64,000 bases of DNA, from the NCBI GenBank assembly GCA_947179155.2, contig OX359278.1:23918744-23982743 (forward strand). Direction: 5' to 3'. How positions within the stretch are numbered: position 1 is the stretch's first letter; every line of letters begins with the position of its first letter. The notes under the pieces were generated by a model. The model saw only the letters and a program-made list of their open reading frames with translations. It made no database searches and had not been told where the DNA came from. Positions 13,081 through 27,980 of this stretch are shown here, one piece after another. A program made the position numbers and the translations under genes. The stretch comes from Hedera helix (lineage: Eukaryota > Streptophyta > Magnoliopsida > Apiales > Araliaceae).

Positions 13081-15000
13081 ATAGGTGATTAAGAGTCATA
13101 CTACTTCGGTATACATCGGTTAGCCTCAAAAGGACCAATCCTATCACTCTCGCATTGAAACCAATGCGTACAACCCACACGAGTCTTCGTTTGAGGAAAC
13201 TCACTATTCGTTTCGTTATTTCCTCAAAATTTGCAAACAAATAGGTGATTAAGAGTCATATTACATCGTTATACATCGGTTAGCCTCAAAAGGACCAATC
13301 CTATCACTCTCGCATTGAAACCAATACGTACAACGCACACAAGTCTTCATTTGAGGAAACTCGCTATTCGTTTCGTTATTTCCTCTAAATTTGAAAACAA
13401 ATAGGTGATTAAGAGTCATATTACTTCTTTATACATCGGTTAGTCTCAAAAGAACCAATCATATCACTCTCGCATCGAGAACAATGCGTACAACGCACAC
13501 AAGTCTTCATTTGAGGAAACTCGCTATTCGTTTCGTTCTTTCCTCAAAATTTGCAAACAAATAGGTGATTAAGAGTCATATTACTTCGTTACACATCGGT
13601 TAGTCTCAAAAGAACCAATCCTATCACTCTCGCATCGAGAACAATGCGTACAACGCACACAAGTCATCATTTGAGGAAACTCGCTATTCGTTTCGTTCTT
13701 TCGTCAAAATTTGCAAACAAATAGGTGATTAAGAGTCATACTACTTCGGTATACATCGGTTAGCCTCAAAAGGACCAATCCTATCACTCTCGCATTGAAA
13801 CCAATGCGTACAATGCACACAAGTCTTCATTTGAGGAAACTCGCTATTCGTTTCGTTATTTCCTCTAAATTTGAAAACAAATAGGTGATTAAGAGTCCTA
13901 TTACTTCGTTATACATCGGTTAGTCTCAAAAGAACCAATCCTATCACTCTCGCATCGAGAACAATGCGTACAACGCACACAAGTCTTCATTTGAGGAAAC
14001 TCGCTATTCGTTTCGTTATTTCCTCAAAATTTGTAAACAAATAGGTGATTAACAGTTATATTACTTTGTTATACATCGGTTAGCCTCAAAAGGACCAATC
14101 CTATCACTCTCGCATTGACACCAATGCGTACAACGCACACAAGTTTTCATTTGAGGAAACTCGCTATTCGTTTCGTTATTTCCTCTAAAATTTGCAAACA
14201 AATAGGTGATTACGAGTCATATTACTTCGTTATACATCGGTTAGTCTCAAAAGAACCAATCCTATCACTCTCGCATCGAGAACAATGCGTACAACGCACA
14301 CAAGTCTTCATTTGAGGAAACTCGCTATTCGTTTCGTTCTTTCCTCAAAATTTGCAAAGAAATAGGTGATTAAGAGTCATACTACTTCGGTATACATCGG
14401 TTAGCCTCAAAAGGACCAATCCTATCATACTCGCAATGAAACCAATGCGTACAACGCACACAAGTCTTCATTTGAGGAAACTCGCTATTCGTTTCGTTAT
14501 TTCCTGAAAATTTGCAAACAAATAGGTGATTAAGAGTCATATTACTTCGTTATACATCGGTTAGTCTCAAAAGGACCAATCCTATCACTCTCGCAATGAA
14601 ACCAATGCGTACAACGCACACAAGTCTTCATTTGAGGAAACTCGCTATTCGTTTCGTTATTTCCTCTAAATTTGAAAACAAATAGGGGATTAAGAGTCAT
14701 ATTACTTCGTGATACATCGGTTAGTCTCAAAAGAACCAATCCTATCACTCTCGCATCGAGAACAATGCGTACAACGCACACAAGTCTTCATTTGAGGAAA
14801 CTCGCTATTCGTTTCGTTCTTTCCTCAAAATTTGCAAACAAATAGGTGATTAAGAGTCATACTACTTCGGTATACATCGGTTAGCCTCAAAAGGACCAAT
14901 CCTATCACTCTCGCATGGAAACCAATGCGTACAACGGACACAAGTCTTCATTTGAGGAAACTCGCTATTCGTTTCGTTCTTTCCTCAAAATTTGCAAAGA

Positions 15001-16920
15001 AATAGGTGATTAAGAGTCATACTACTTCGGTATACATCGGTTAGCGTCAAAAGGACCAATCCTATCATACTCGCATTGAAACCAATGCGTACAACGCACA
15101 CATGTCTTCATTTGAGGAAACTCGCTATTCATTTCGTTATTTCCTCAAAATTTGCAAACAAATAGGTGATTAAGAGTCATATTACTTCGTTATACATCGG
15201 TTAGCCTCAAAAGCACCAATCCTATCACTCTCGCCTTGAAACCAATGCGTACAACGCACACAAGTCTTCATTTGAGGAAACTCGCTATTCGTTTCGTTAT
15301 TTCCTCTAAATTTGAAAACAAATAGGTGATTAAGAGTCATATTACTTCGTGATACATCGGTTAGTCTCAAAAGAACCAATCCTATCACTCTCGCATCGAG
15401 AACAATGGGTACAACGCACACAAGTCTTTATTTGAGAAAACTCGCTATTCGTTTCGTTCTTTCCTCAAAATTTGCAAACAAATAGGTGATTAAGAGTCAT
15501 ACTACTTCGGTATACATCGGTTAGCCTCAAAAGGACCAATCCTATCACTCTCGCATGGAAACCAATGCGTACAACGGACACAAGTCTTCATTTGAGGAAA
15601 CTCGCTATTCGTTTCGTTATTTTCTCTAAATTTGAAAACAAATAGGTGATTAAGAGTCATATTACTTCGTTATACATCGGTTAGTCTCAAAAGATCCAAT
15701 CATATCACTCTCGCGTCGAGAACAATGCGTACAACGCACACAAGTCTTCATTTGAGGAAACTCGTTATTCGTTTCGTTATTTCCTCTAAATTTGAAAACA
15801 AATAGGTGATTAAGAGTCATATTACTTCGTTATACATCGGTTAGTCTCAAAAGAACCAATCCTATCACTCTCGCATCGAGAACAATGCGTACAACGCACG
15901 CAAGTCTTCATTTGAGGAAACTCGCTATTCGTTTCGTTCTTTACTCAAAATTTGCAAAGAAATAGGTGATTAAGAGTCATACTACTTCGGTATACATCGG
16001 TTAGCGTCAAAAGGACCAATCCTATCATACTCGCATTGAAACCAATGCGTACAACGCACACATGTCTTCATTTGAGGAAACTCGCTATTCATTTCGTTAT
16101 TTCCTCAAAATTTGCAAACAAATAGGTGATTAAGAGTCATATTACTTCGTTATATATCGGTTAGCCTCAAAAGCACCAATCCTATCACTCTCGCATTGAA
16201 ACCAATGCGTACAACGCACACAAGTCTTCATTTGAGGAAACTAGCTATTCGTTTCGTTATTTCCTCTAAATTTGAAAACAAATAGGTGATTAAGAGTCAT
16301 ATTACTTCGTGATACATCGGTTAGTCTCAAAAGAACCAATCCTATCACTCTCGCATCGAGAACAATGCGTACAACGCACACAAGTCTTCATTTGAGGAAA
16401 CTCGCTATTCGTTTCGTTCTTTCCTCAAAATTTGCAAACAAATAGGTGATTAAGAGTCATACTACTTCGGTATACATCGGTTAGCCTCAAAAGGACCAAT
16501 CCTATCACTCTCGCATGGAAACCAATGCGTACAACGGACACAAGTCTTCATTTGAGGAAACCCGCTATTCGTTTCGTTATTTTCTCTAAATTTGAAAACA
16601 AATAGGTGATTAAGAGTCATATTACTTCGTTATACATCGGTTAGTCTCAAAAGATCCAATCATATCACTCTCACGTCGAGAACAATGCGTACAACGCACA
16701 CAAGTCTTCATTTTAGGAAACTCGCTATTCGTTTCGTTATTTCCTCTAAATTTGAAAACAAATAGGTGATTAAGAGTCATATTACTTCGTTATACATCGG
16801 TTAGTCTCAAAAGAACCAATCCTATCACTCTCGCATCGAGAACAATGCGTACAACGCACACAAGTCTTCATTTGAGGAAATTCGCTATTCGTTTCGTTAT
16901 TTCCTCAAAATTTGCAAACA
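15001..16920 (+). repeat. Tandem pair of 960-bp six-monomer units
   Basis: 15001-15960 and 15961-16920 are adjacent copies. TTAGCGTCAA (15041, 16001), CATGTCTTCA (15101, 16061), AAGCACCAAT (15211, 16171), GTGATACATCGG (near 15349, 16309), ACAACGGACA (15571, 16531) and AAGATCCAATCATATC (15691, 16651) all recur at 960 bp. The same marker set appears again around 23551-24200 and in part around 25600-26100, so the six-mer has been copied at longer range as well. Confidence 0.82.
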
Positions 16921-18180
16921 AATAGGTGATTAACAGTCATATTACTTCGTTATACATCGGTTAGCCTCAAAAGGACCAATCCTATCACTCTCGCATTGAC
17001 ACCAATGCGTACAACGCACACAAGTCTTCATTTGAGGAAACTCGCTATTCGTTTCGTTATTTCCTTTAAATTTGAAAACAAATAGGTGATTAAGAGTCAT
17101 ATTACTTCGTTATACATCGGTTAGTCTCAAAAGAACCAATCCTATCACTCTCGCATCGAGAACAATGCGTACAACGCACACAAGTCTTCATTTGAGGAAA
17201 CTCGCTATTCGTTTCGTTCTTTCCTCAAATTTTGCAAACAAATAGGGTATTAAGAGTCATACTACTTCGGTATACCCCGGTTAGCCTCAAAAGGACCAAT
17301 CCTATCACTCTCGCATTGAAACCAATGCGTACAACGCACACAAGTCTTCATTTGAGGAAACTCGCTATTCGTTTCGTTATTTCCTCTAAATTTGTAAACA
17401 AATAGGTGATTAAGAGTCATATTACTTCGTTATACATCGGTTAGTCTCAAAAGAACAAATCCTATCACTCTCGCATCGAGAACAATGCGTACAACGCACA
17501 CAAGTCTTCATTTGAGGAAACTCGCTATTCGTTTCGTTCTTTCCTCAAAATTTGCAAACAAATAGGTGATTAAGAGTCATACTACTTCGTTATACATCGG
17601 TTAGTCTCAAAAGAACCAATTCTATCACTCTCGCACCAAGAACAATGTGTACAACGCGCACAAGTCTTCATTTGAGGAAACTCGCTATTCTTTTCGTTCT
17701 TTCCTCAAAATTTGCAAACAAATAGGTGATTAAGAGTCATATTACTTCGGTATACATCGGTTAGCCTCAAAAGGACCAATCCTATCACTCTCGCATTGAA
17801 ACCAATGCGTACAACGCACACAAGTCTTCATTTGAGGAAACTCGCTATTCGTTTCGTTATTTCTTCAAAATTTGCAAACAAATAGGTGATTAAGAGTCGT
17901 ATTACTTCGTTATACACCGGTTAGCCTCAAAAGGACCAATCCTATCACTCTCGCATTGAAACCAATGCGTACAACGCACACAAGTCTTCATTTGAGGAAA
18001 CTCGCTATTCGTTTCGTTATTTCCTCAAATTTTGCAAACAAATAGGTGATTAAGAGTCATATTACTTCGTTATACATCGGTTAGTCTCAAAAGAACCAAT
18101 CCTATCACTCTCGCATCGAGAACAATGCGTACAACGCATACAAGTCTTCATTTGAGGAAACTCGCTATTCGTTTCGTTCT

Positions 18181-19680
18181 TTCCTCAAAATTTGAAAACA
18201 AATAGGTGATTAAGAGTCATACTACTTCGGTATACATCGGTTAGCCTCAAAAGGACCAATCCTATCACTCTCGCATTGAAACCAATGCGTACAGCGCACA
18301 TAAGTCTTCATTTGAGGAAACTCGCTATTCGTTTCGTTCTTTCCTCAAAATTTGCAAACAAATAGGTGATTAAGAGTCATATTACTTCGGTATACATCGG
18401 TTAGCCTCAAAAGGACCAATCCTATCACTCTCGCATCGAGACCAATGCGTACAACGCACACAAGTCTTCATTTGAGGAAACTCACTATTCGTTTCGTTTT
18501 TTCCTCAAAATTTGCAAACAAATAGGTGATTAAGAGTCATATTACTTCGTTATACAGCGGTTAGCCTCAAAAGGACCAATCCTATCACTCTCGCATGGAA
18601 ACCAATGCGTACAACGCACACAAGTCTTCATTTGAGGAAACTCGCTATTCGTTTCGTTATTTCCTCTAAATTTGAAAACAAATAGGTGATTAAGAGTCAT
18701 ATTACTTCGTTATACATCGGTTAGTCTCAAAAGATCCAATCCTATCACTCTCGCATCGAGAACAATGCGTACAACGCACACAAGTCTTCATTTGAGGAAA
18801 CTCGCTATTCGTTTCGTTCTTTCCTCAAAATTTGCAAACAAATAGGTGATTGAGAGTCATATTACTTCGCTATACATCGGTTAGCCTCAAAAGGACCAAT
18901 CCTATCACTCTCGCATTGAAACCAATGCGTACAACGCACACAAGTCTTCTTTTGAGGAAACTCGTTATTCGTTTCGTTATTTCCTCAAAATTTGCAAACA
19001 AATAGGTGATTAAGAGTCATATTACATCGTTATACATCGGTTAGCCTCAAACGGACCAATCCTATCACTCTCGCATTGAAACCAATACGTACAACGCACA
19101 CAAGTCTTCATTTGAGGAAACTCGCTATTCGTTTCGTTATTTCCTCTAAATTTGAAAACAAATAGGTAATTAAGAGTCGTATTACTTCGTTATACATCGG
19201 TTAGTCTCAAAAGAACCAATCCTATCACTCTCGCATCGAGAACAATGCGTACAACGCACACAAATCTTCATTTGAGGAAACTCGCTATTCGTTTCGTTCT
19301 TTCCTCGAAATTTGCAAACAAATAGGTGATTAAGAGTCATATTACTTCGTTACACATCGGTTAGTCTCAAAAGAACCAATTCTATCACTCTCGCATCGAG
19401 AACAATGCGTACAACGCACACAAGTCTTCATTTGAGGAAACTCGCTATTCATTTCGTTCTTTCCTCAAAATTTGCAAACAAATAGGTGATTGAGAGTCAT
19501 ATTACTTCGCTATACATCGGTTAGCCTCAAAAGGACCAATCCTATCACTCTCGCATTGAAACCAATGCGTACAATGCACACAAGTCTTCATTTGAGGAAA
19601 CTCGCTATTCGTTTCGTTATTTCCTCTAAATTTGAAAACAAATAGGTGATTAAGAGTCATATTACTTCGTTATACATCGG
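18181..19680 (+). repeat. Segment duplicated 1,920 bp downstream (12 monomers)
   Basis: The partner begins at 20101. ACAGCGCACATAAG (18291, 20211), TATACAGCGG (18551, 20471) and GATTGAGAGTCAT with CTTCGCTATACATCGG (18848, near 20748) are shared. The second copy carries the 21-bp deletion at 20681, after which the offset falls to 1899. Confidence 0.8.
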
Positions 19681-20639
19681 TTAGTCTCAAAAGAACCAAT
19701 CCTATCACTCTCGCATTGAAACCAATGCGTACAACGCACACAAGTCTTCATTTGAGGAAACTCGCTATTCGTTTCGTTATTTCCTCAAAATTTGCAAACA
19801 AATAGGTGATTAAGAGTCATATTACTTCGTTATACATCGGTTAGCCTCAAAAGGACCAATCCTATCACTCTCGCATTGAAACCAATGCGTACAACGCACA
19901 CAAATCTTCATTTGAGGAAACTCGCTATTCGTTTCGTTATTTCCTCTAAATTTGAAAACAAATAGGTGATTAAGAGTCATATTACTTCGTGATACATCGG
20001 TTAGTCTCAAAAGAACCAATCCTATCACTCTCGCATCGAGAACAATGCGTACAACGCACACAAGTCTTCATTTGAGGAAACTCGCTATTCGTTTCGTTCT
20101 TTCCTCAAAATTTGAAAACAAATAGGTGATTAAGAGTCATACTACTTCGGTATACATCGGTTAGCCTCAAAAGGACCAATCCTATCACTCTCGCATTGAA
20201 ACCAATGTGTACAGCGCACATAAGTCTTCATTTGAGGAAACTCGCTATTCGTTTCGTTCTTTCCTCAAAATTTGCAAACAAATAGGTGATTAAGAGTCAT
20301 ATTACTTCGGTATACATCGGTTAGCCTCAAAAGGACCAATCCTATCACTCTCGCATCGAGACCAATGCGTACAACGCACACAAGTCTTCATTTGAGGAAA
20401 CTCACTATTCGTTTCGTTTTTTCCTCAAAATTTGCAAACAAATAGGTGATTAAGAGTCATATTACTTCGTTATACAGCGGTTAGCCTCAAAAGGACCAAT
20501 CCTATCACTCTCGCATGGAAACCAATGCGTACAACGCACACAAGTCTTCATTTGAGGAAACTCGCTATTCGTTTCGTTATTTCCTCTAAATTTGAAAACA
20601 AATAGGTGATTAAGAGTCATATTACTTCGATATACATCG

Positions 20640-20778
20640 GTTAGTCTCAAAAGATCCAATCCTATCACTCTCGCATCGAGAAGTCTTCATTTGAGGAAAC
20701 TCGCTATTCGTTTCGTTCTTTCCTCAAAATTTGCAAACAAATAGGTGATTGAGAGTCATATTACTTCGCTATACATCG
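20640..20778 (+). repeat. Deleted 139-bp satellite monomer
   Basis: This monomer lacks 21 bp that normally follow CGCATCGAG, so GAG runs directly into AAGTCTTC. The deletion removes the CAATGCG half of the first dyad and the following TACAACGCACAC. AA/AAG microhomology at the edges is compatible with replication slippage. It is one of only two large length changes in the array. The related copy 1120 bp downstream does not share it. Confidence 0.9.
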
Positions 20779-22640
20779 GTTAGCCTCAAAAGGACCAATC
20801 CTATCACTCTCGCATTGAAACCAATGCGTACAACGCACACAAGTCTTCTTTTGAGGAGACTCGTTATTCGTTTCGTTATTTCCTCAAAATTTGCAAACAA
20901 ATAGGTGATTAAGAGTCATATTACATCGTTATACATCGGTTAGCCTCAAAAGGACCAATCCTATCACTCTCGCATTGAAACCAATACGTACAACGCACAC
21001 AAATCTTCATTTGAGGAAACTCGCTATTCGTTTCGTTATTTCCTCTAAATTTGAAAACAAATAGGTAATTAAGAGTCATATTACTTCGTTATACATCGGT
21101 TAGTCTCAAAAGAACCAATCCTATCACTCTCGCATCGAGAACAATGCGTACAACGCACACAAATCTTCATTTGAGGAAACTCGCTATTCGTTTCGTTCTT
21201 TCCTCAAAATATGCAAACAAATAGGTGATTAAGAGTCATATTACTTCGTTACACATCGGTTAGTCTCAAAAGAACCAATTCTATCACTCTCGCATCGAGA
21301 ACAATGAGTACAACGCACACAAGTCTTCATTTGAGGAAACTCGCTATTCGTTTCGTTCTTTCCTCAAAATTTGCAAACAAATAGGTGATTAAGAGTCATA
21401 CTACTTCGGTATACATCGGTTAGCCTCAAAAGGACCAATCCTATCACTCTCGCATTGAAACCAATGCGTACAATGCACACAAGTCTTCATTTGAGGAAAC
21501 TCGCTATTCGTTTCGTTATTTCCTCTAAATTTGAAAACAAATAGGTGATTAAGAGTCATATTACTTCGTTATACATCGGTTAGTCTCAAAAGAACCAATC
21601 CTATCACTCTCGCATCGAGAACAATGCGTACAACGCACACAAGTCTTCATTTGAGGAAACTCGCTATTCGTTTCGTTATTTCCTCAAAATTTGTAAACAA
21701 ATAGGTGATTAACAGTCATATTACTTTGTTATACATCGGTTAGCCTCAAAAGGACCAATCCTATCACTCTCGCATTGACACCAATGCGTACAACGCACAC
21801 AAGTCTTCATTTGAGGAAACTCGCTATTCGTTTCGTTCTTTCCTCAAAATTTGCAAACAAATAGGTGATTGAAAGTCATATTACTTCGCTATACATCGGT
21901 TAGCCTCAAAAGGACCAATCCTATCACTCTCGCATTGAAACCAATGCGTACAACGCACACAAGTCTTCTTTTGAGGAGACTCGTTATTCGTTTCGTTATT
22001 TCCTCAAAATTTGCAAACAAATAGGTGATTAAGAGTCATATTACATCGTTATACATCGGTTAGCCTCAAAAGGACCAATCCTATCACTCTCGCATTGAAA
22101 CCAATACGTACAACGCACACAAGTCTTCATTTGAGGAAACTCGCTATTCGTTTCGTTATTTCCTCTAAATTTGAAAACAAATAGGTAATTAAGAGTCATA
22201 TTACTTCGTTATACATCGGTTAGTCTCAAAAGAACCAATCCTATCACTCTCGCATCGAGAACAATGCGTACAACGCACACAAATCTTCATTTGAGGAAAC
22301 TCGCTATTCGTTTCGTTCTTTCCTCAAAATATGCAAACAAATAGGTGATTAAGAGTCATATTACTTCGTTACACATCGGTTAGTCTCAAAAGAACCAATT
22401 CTATCACTCTCGCATCGAGAACAATGAGTACAACGCACACAAGTCTTCATTTGAGGAAACTCGCTATTCGTTTCGTTCTTTCCTCAAAATTTGCAAACAA
22501 ATAGGTGATTAAGAGTCATACTACTTCGGTATACATCGGTTAGCCTCAAAAGGACCAATCCTATCACTCTCGCATTGAAACCAATGCGTACAATGCACAC
22601 AAGTCTTCATTTGAGGAAACTCGCTATTCGTTTCGTTATT
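20721..22640 (+). repeat. Tandem 1,120-bp seven-monomer unit, second copy short
   Basis: 20721-21840 and 21841 onward match at 1120 bp. Shared rare variants are CTTCGCTATACATCGG, CTTCTTTTGAGGAGACTCG (20844, 21964), CAAAATATGCAAAC (21205, 22325) and CAATGAGTAC (21303, 22423). Beyond about 22620 the offset becomes 960, showing that the second copy lost one monomer. It is a clear example of unequal exchange in whole-monomer steps. Confidence 0.82.
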
Positions 22641-25600
22641 TCCTCAAAATTTGTAAACAAATAGGTGATTAACAGTCATATTACTTTGTTATACATCGGT
22701 TAGCCTCAAAAGGACCAATCCTATCACTCTCGCATTGACACCAATGCGTACAACGCACACAAGTCTTCATTTGAGGAAACTCGCTATTCGTTTCGTTATT
22801 TCCTCTAAAATTTGCAAACAAATAGGTGATTAAGAGTCATATTACTTCGTTATACATCGGTTAGTCTCAAAAGAACCAATCCTATCACTCTCGCATCGAG
22901 AACAATGCGTACAACGCACACAAGTCTTCATTTGAGGAAACTCGCTATTCGTTTCGTTCTTTCCTCAAAATTTGCAAAGAAGTAGGTGATTAAGAGTCAT
23001 ACTACTTCGGTATACATCGGTTAGCCTCAAAAGGACCAATCCTATCATACTCGCATTGAAACCAATGCGTACAACGCACACAAGTCTTCATTTGAGGAAA
23101 CTCGCTATTCGTTTCGTTATTTCCTCAAAATTTGCAAACAAATAGGTGATTAAGAGTCATAGTACTTCGTTATACATCGGTTAGCCTCAAAAGGACCAAT
23201 CCTATCACTCTCGCATTGAAACCAATGCGTACAACGCACACAAGTCTTCATTTGAGGAAACTCGCTATTCGTTTCGTTATTTCCTCTAAATTTGAAAACA
23301 AATAGGTGATTAAGAGTCATATTACTTCGTGATACATCGGTTAGTCTCAAAAGAACCAATCCTATCACTCTCGCATCGAGAACAATGCGTACAACGCACA
23401 CAAGTCTTCATTTGAGGAAACTCGCTATTCGTTTCGTTCTTTCCTCAAAATTTGCAAACAAATAGGTGATTAAGAGTCATACTACTTCGGTATACATCGG
23501 TTAGCCTCAAAAGGACCAATCCTATCACTCTCGCATGGAAACCAATGCGTACAACGGACACAAGTCTTCATTTGAGGAAACTCGCTATTCGTTTCGTTAT
23601 TTTCTCTAAATTTGAAAACAAATAGATGATTAAGAGTCATATTACTTCGTTATACATTGGTTAGTCTCAAAAGATCCAATCATATCACTCTCGCGTCGAG
23701 AACAATGCGTACAACGCACACAAGTCTTCATTTTAGGAAACTCGCTATTCGTTTCGTTATTTCCTCTAAATTTGAAAACAAATAGGTGATTAAGAGTCAT
23801 ATTACTTCGTTATACATCGGTTAGTCTCAAAAGAACCAATCCTATCACTCTCGCATCGAGAACAATGCGTACAACGCACACAAGTCTTCATTTGAGGAAA
23901 CTCGCTATTCGTTTCGTTCTTTCCTCAAAATTTGCAAAGAAATAGGTGATTAAGAGTCATACTACTTCGGTATACATCGGTTAGCGTCAAAAGGACCAAT
24001 CCTATCATACTCGCATTGAAACCAATGCGTACAACGCACACATGTCTTCATTTGAGGAAACTCGCTATTCATTTCGTTATTTCCTCAAAATTTGCAAACA
24101 AATAGGTGATTAAGAGTCATATTACTTCGTTATACATCGGTTAGCCTCAAAAGCGCCAATCCTATCACTCTCGCATTGAAACCAATGCGTACAACGCACA
24201 CAAGTCTTCATTTGAGGAAACTCGCTATTCGTTTCGTTATTTCCTCTAAATTTGAAAACAAATAGGTGATTAAGAGTCATATTACTTCGTGATACATCGG
24301 TTAGTCTCAAAAGAACCAATCCTATCACTCTCGCATCGAGAACAATGCGTACAACGCACACAAGTCTTCATTTGAGGAAACTCGCTATTCGTTTCGTTCT
24401 TTCCTCAAAATTTGCAAACAAATAGGTGATTAAGAGTCATACTACTTCGGTATACATCGGTTAGCCTCAAAAGGACCAATCCTATCACTCTCGCATTGAA
24501 ATCAATGCGTACAATGCACACAAGTCTTCATTTGAGGAAACTCGCTATTCGTTTCGTTATTTCCTCTAAATTTGAAAACAAATAGGTGATTAAGAGTCAT
24601 ATTACTTCGTTATACATCGGTTAGTCTCAAAAGAACCAATCCTATCACTCTCGCATCGATAAAAATGCGTACAACGCACACAAGTCTTCATTTGAGGAAA
24701 CTCGCTATTCGTTTCGTTATTTCCTCAAAATTTGTAAACAAATAGGTGATTAACAGTCATATTACTTTGTTATACATCGGTTAGCGTCAAAAGGACCAAT
24801 CATATCACTCTCGCATTGACACCAATGCGTACAACGCACACAAGTCTTCATTTGAGGAAACTCGCTATTCGTTTCGTTATTTCCTCTAAATTTGAAAACA
24901 AATAGGTGATTAAGAGTCATATTACTTCGTTATACATCGGTTAGTCTCAAAAGAACCAATCCTATCACTCTCGCATCGAGAACAATGCGTACAACGCACA
25001 CAAGTCTTCATTTGAGGAAACTCGCTATTCGTTTCGTTCTTTCCTCAAAATTTGCAAACAAATAGGTGATTAAGAGTCATATTACTTCGTTACACATCGG
25101 TTAGTCTCAAAAGAACCAATCCTATCACTCTCGCATCGAGAACAATGCGTACAACGCACACAAGTCTTCATTTGAGGAAACTCGCTATTCGTTTCGTTCT
25201 TTCCTCAAAATTTGCAAACAAATAGGTGATTAAAAGTCATACTACTTCGGTATACATCGGTTAGCCTCAAAAGGACCAATCCTATCACTCTCGCATTGAA
25301 ACCAATGCGTACAATGCACACAAGGTTTCATTTGAGGAAACTCGCTATTCGTTTCGTTATTTCCTCTAAATTTGAAAACAAATAGGTGATTAAGAGTCAT
25401 ATTACTTCGTTATACATCGGTTAGTCTCAAAATAACCAATCCTATCACTCTCGCATCGAGAACAATGCGTACAACGCACACAAGTCTTCATTTGAGGAAA
25501 CTCGCTATTCGTTTCGTTCTTTCCTCAAAATTTGCAAACAAATAGGTGATTAAGAGTCATACTACTTCGGTATACATCGGTTAGCCTCAAAAGGACCAAT

Positions 25601-27179
25601 CCTATCACTCTCGCATGGAAACCAATGCGTACAACGGACACAAGTCTTCATTTGAGGAAACTCGCTATTCGTTTCGTTATTTTCTCTAAATTTGAAAACA
25701 AATAGGTGATTAAGAGTCATATTACTTCGTTATACATTGGTTAGTCTCAAAAGATCCAATCATATCACTCTCGCGTCGAGAACAATGCGTACAACGCACA
25801 CAAGTCTTCATTTTAGGAAACTCGCTATTCGTTTCGTTATTTCCTCTGTATTTGAAAACAAATAGGTGATTAAGATTCATATTACTTCGTTATACATCGG
25901 TTAATCTTAAAAGAACCAATCCTATCACTCTCGCATCGAGAACAATGCGTACAACGCACACAAGTCTTCATTTGAGGAAACTCGTTATTCGTTTCGTTCT
26001 TTCCTCAAAATTTGCAAAGAAATAGGTGATTAAGAGTCATACTACTTCGGTATACATCGGTTAGCCTCAAAAGGACCAATCCTATCATACTCGCATTGAA
26101 ACCAATGCGTACAACGCACACATGTCTTCATTTGAGGAAACTTGCTATTCGTTTCGTTCTTTCCTCAAATTTTGCAAACAAATAGGTGATTAACAGTCAT
26201 ATTACTTCGTTATACATCGGTTAGCCTCAAAAGGACCAATCCTATCACTCTCGCACTGAAACCAATGCGTACAACGCACACAAGTCTTCATTTGAGGAAA
26301 CTCGCTATTCGTTTCGCTATTTCCTCAAAATTTTCAAACAAATAAGTGATTAAGAGTGATATTACTTCGTTATACATCGGTTAGTCTCAAAAGAACCAAT
26401 CCTATCACTCTCGCATCGAGAACAATGCGTACAACGCACACAAGTCTTCATTTGAGGAAACTCGCTATTCGTTTCGTTCTTTCCTCAAAATTTGCAAACA
26501 AATAGGTGATTAAGAGTCATACTACTTCGGTATACATCGGTTAGCCTCAAAAGGACCAATCCTATCACTCTCGCATTGAAACCAATGCGTACAACCCACA
26601 CGAGTCTTCGTTTGAGGAAACTCACTATTCGTTTCGTTATTTCCTCAAAATTTGCAAACAAATAGGTGATTAATAGTCATATTACTTCGTTATACACCGG
26701 TTAGCCTCAAAAGGACCAATCCTATCACTCTCGCATTGAAACCAATGCGTACAACGCACACAAGTCTTCATTTGAGGAAACTCGCTATTCGTTTCGTTAT
26801 TTCCTCTAAATTTGAAAACAAATAGGTGATTAAGAGTCATATTACTTCGTTATACATCGGTTAGTCTCAAAAGAACCAATCCTATCACTCTCGCAACGAG
26901 AACAATGCGTACAACGCACACAAGTCTTCATTTGAGGAAACTCGCTATTCGTTTCGTTCTTTCCTCAAATTTTGCAAACAAATAGGTGATTAAGAGTCAT
27001 ATTACTTAGTTATACATCGGTTAGCCTCAAAAGGACCAATCCTATCACTCTCGCATGGAAACCAATGCGTACAATGGACACAAGTCTTCATTTGAGGAAA
27101 CTCGCTATTCGTTTCGTTATTTTCTCTAAATTTGAAAACAAATAGGTGATTAAGAGTCATATTACTTCGTTATACATTT

Positions 27180-27980
27180 GTTAGTCTCAAAAGATCCAAT
27201 CATATCACTCTCGCATCGAGAACAATGCGTACAACGCACACAAGTCTTCATTTGAGGAAACTCGCTATTCGTTTCGTTATTTCCTCAAAATTTGAAAACA
27301 AATAGGTGATGAAGAGTCATATTACTTCGTTATACATCGGTTAGTCTCAAAAGAACCAATCCTATCACTCTCGGATCGAGAACAATGCGTACAACGCACA
27401 CAAGTCTTAATTTGAGGAAACTAGCTATTCGTTTCGTTATTTCCTCTAAATTTGAAAACAAATAGGTGATTAAGAGTCATATTATTTCGTTATACATCGG
27501 TTAGTCTCAAAAGAACCAATCCTATCATTCTCGCATCGAGAACAATGCGTACAACGCAAACAAGTCTTCATTTGAGGAAACTCGCTATTCGTTTCGTTAT
27601 TTCCACTAAATTTGAAAAAAAATAGGTGATTAAGAGTCATATTACTTCGTTATACATCGGTTAGTCTCAAAAGAACCAATCCTATCACTCTCGCATCGAG
27701 AATAAATCGTACAACGCACACAAGTCTTCATTTGAGGAAACTCGCTATTCGTTTCGTTATTTCCTCTAAATTTGAAAACAAATAGGTGATTAAGAGTCAT
27801 ATTACTTCGTTATACATCGGTTAGCCTCAAAAGGACCAATCCTATCACTCTCGCATGAAAACCAATACGTACAACGCACACAAGTCTTCATTTGAGGAAA
27901 CTCGCTATTCGTTTCGTTATTTCCTCTAAATTTGAAAACAAATAGGTGATTAAGAGTCATATTACTTCGTTATACACCGG
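27180..27980 (+). repeat. Segment duplicated about 1,600 bp downstream (10 monomers)
   Basis: GGTGATGAAGAGTCAT (near 27305), AGTCTTAATTTGAGG (near 27404), CCTATCATTCTCGC (near 27520), TTCCACTAAATTTG (27602) and GAATAAATCGTAC (27700) recur about 1599 bp later at 28840-29580. The shortfall of one base is explained by the 1-bp deletion near 28072. Confidence 0.78.

Noticed and set aside
14115..14315. 66-residue plus-strand frame
   Set aside because: Created by the +1 insertion near 14189 joining two satellite frames; there is no independent coding evidence.
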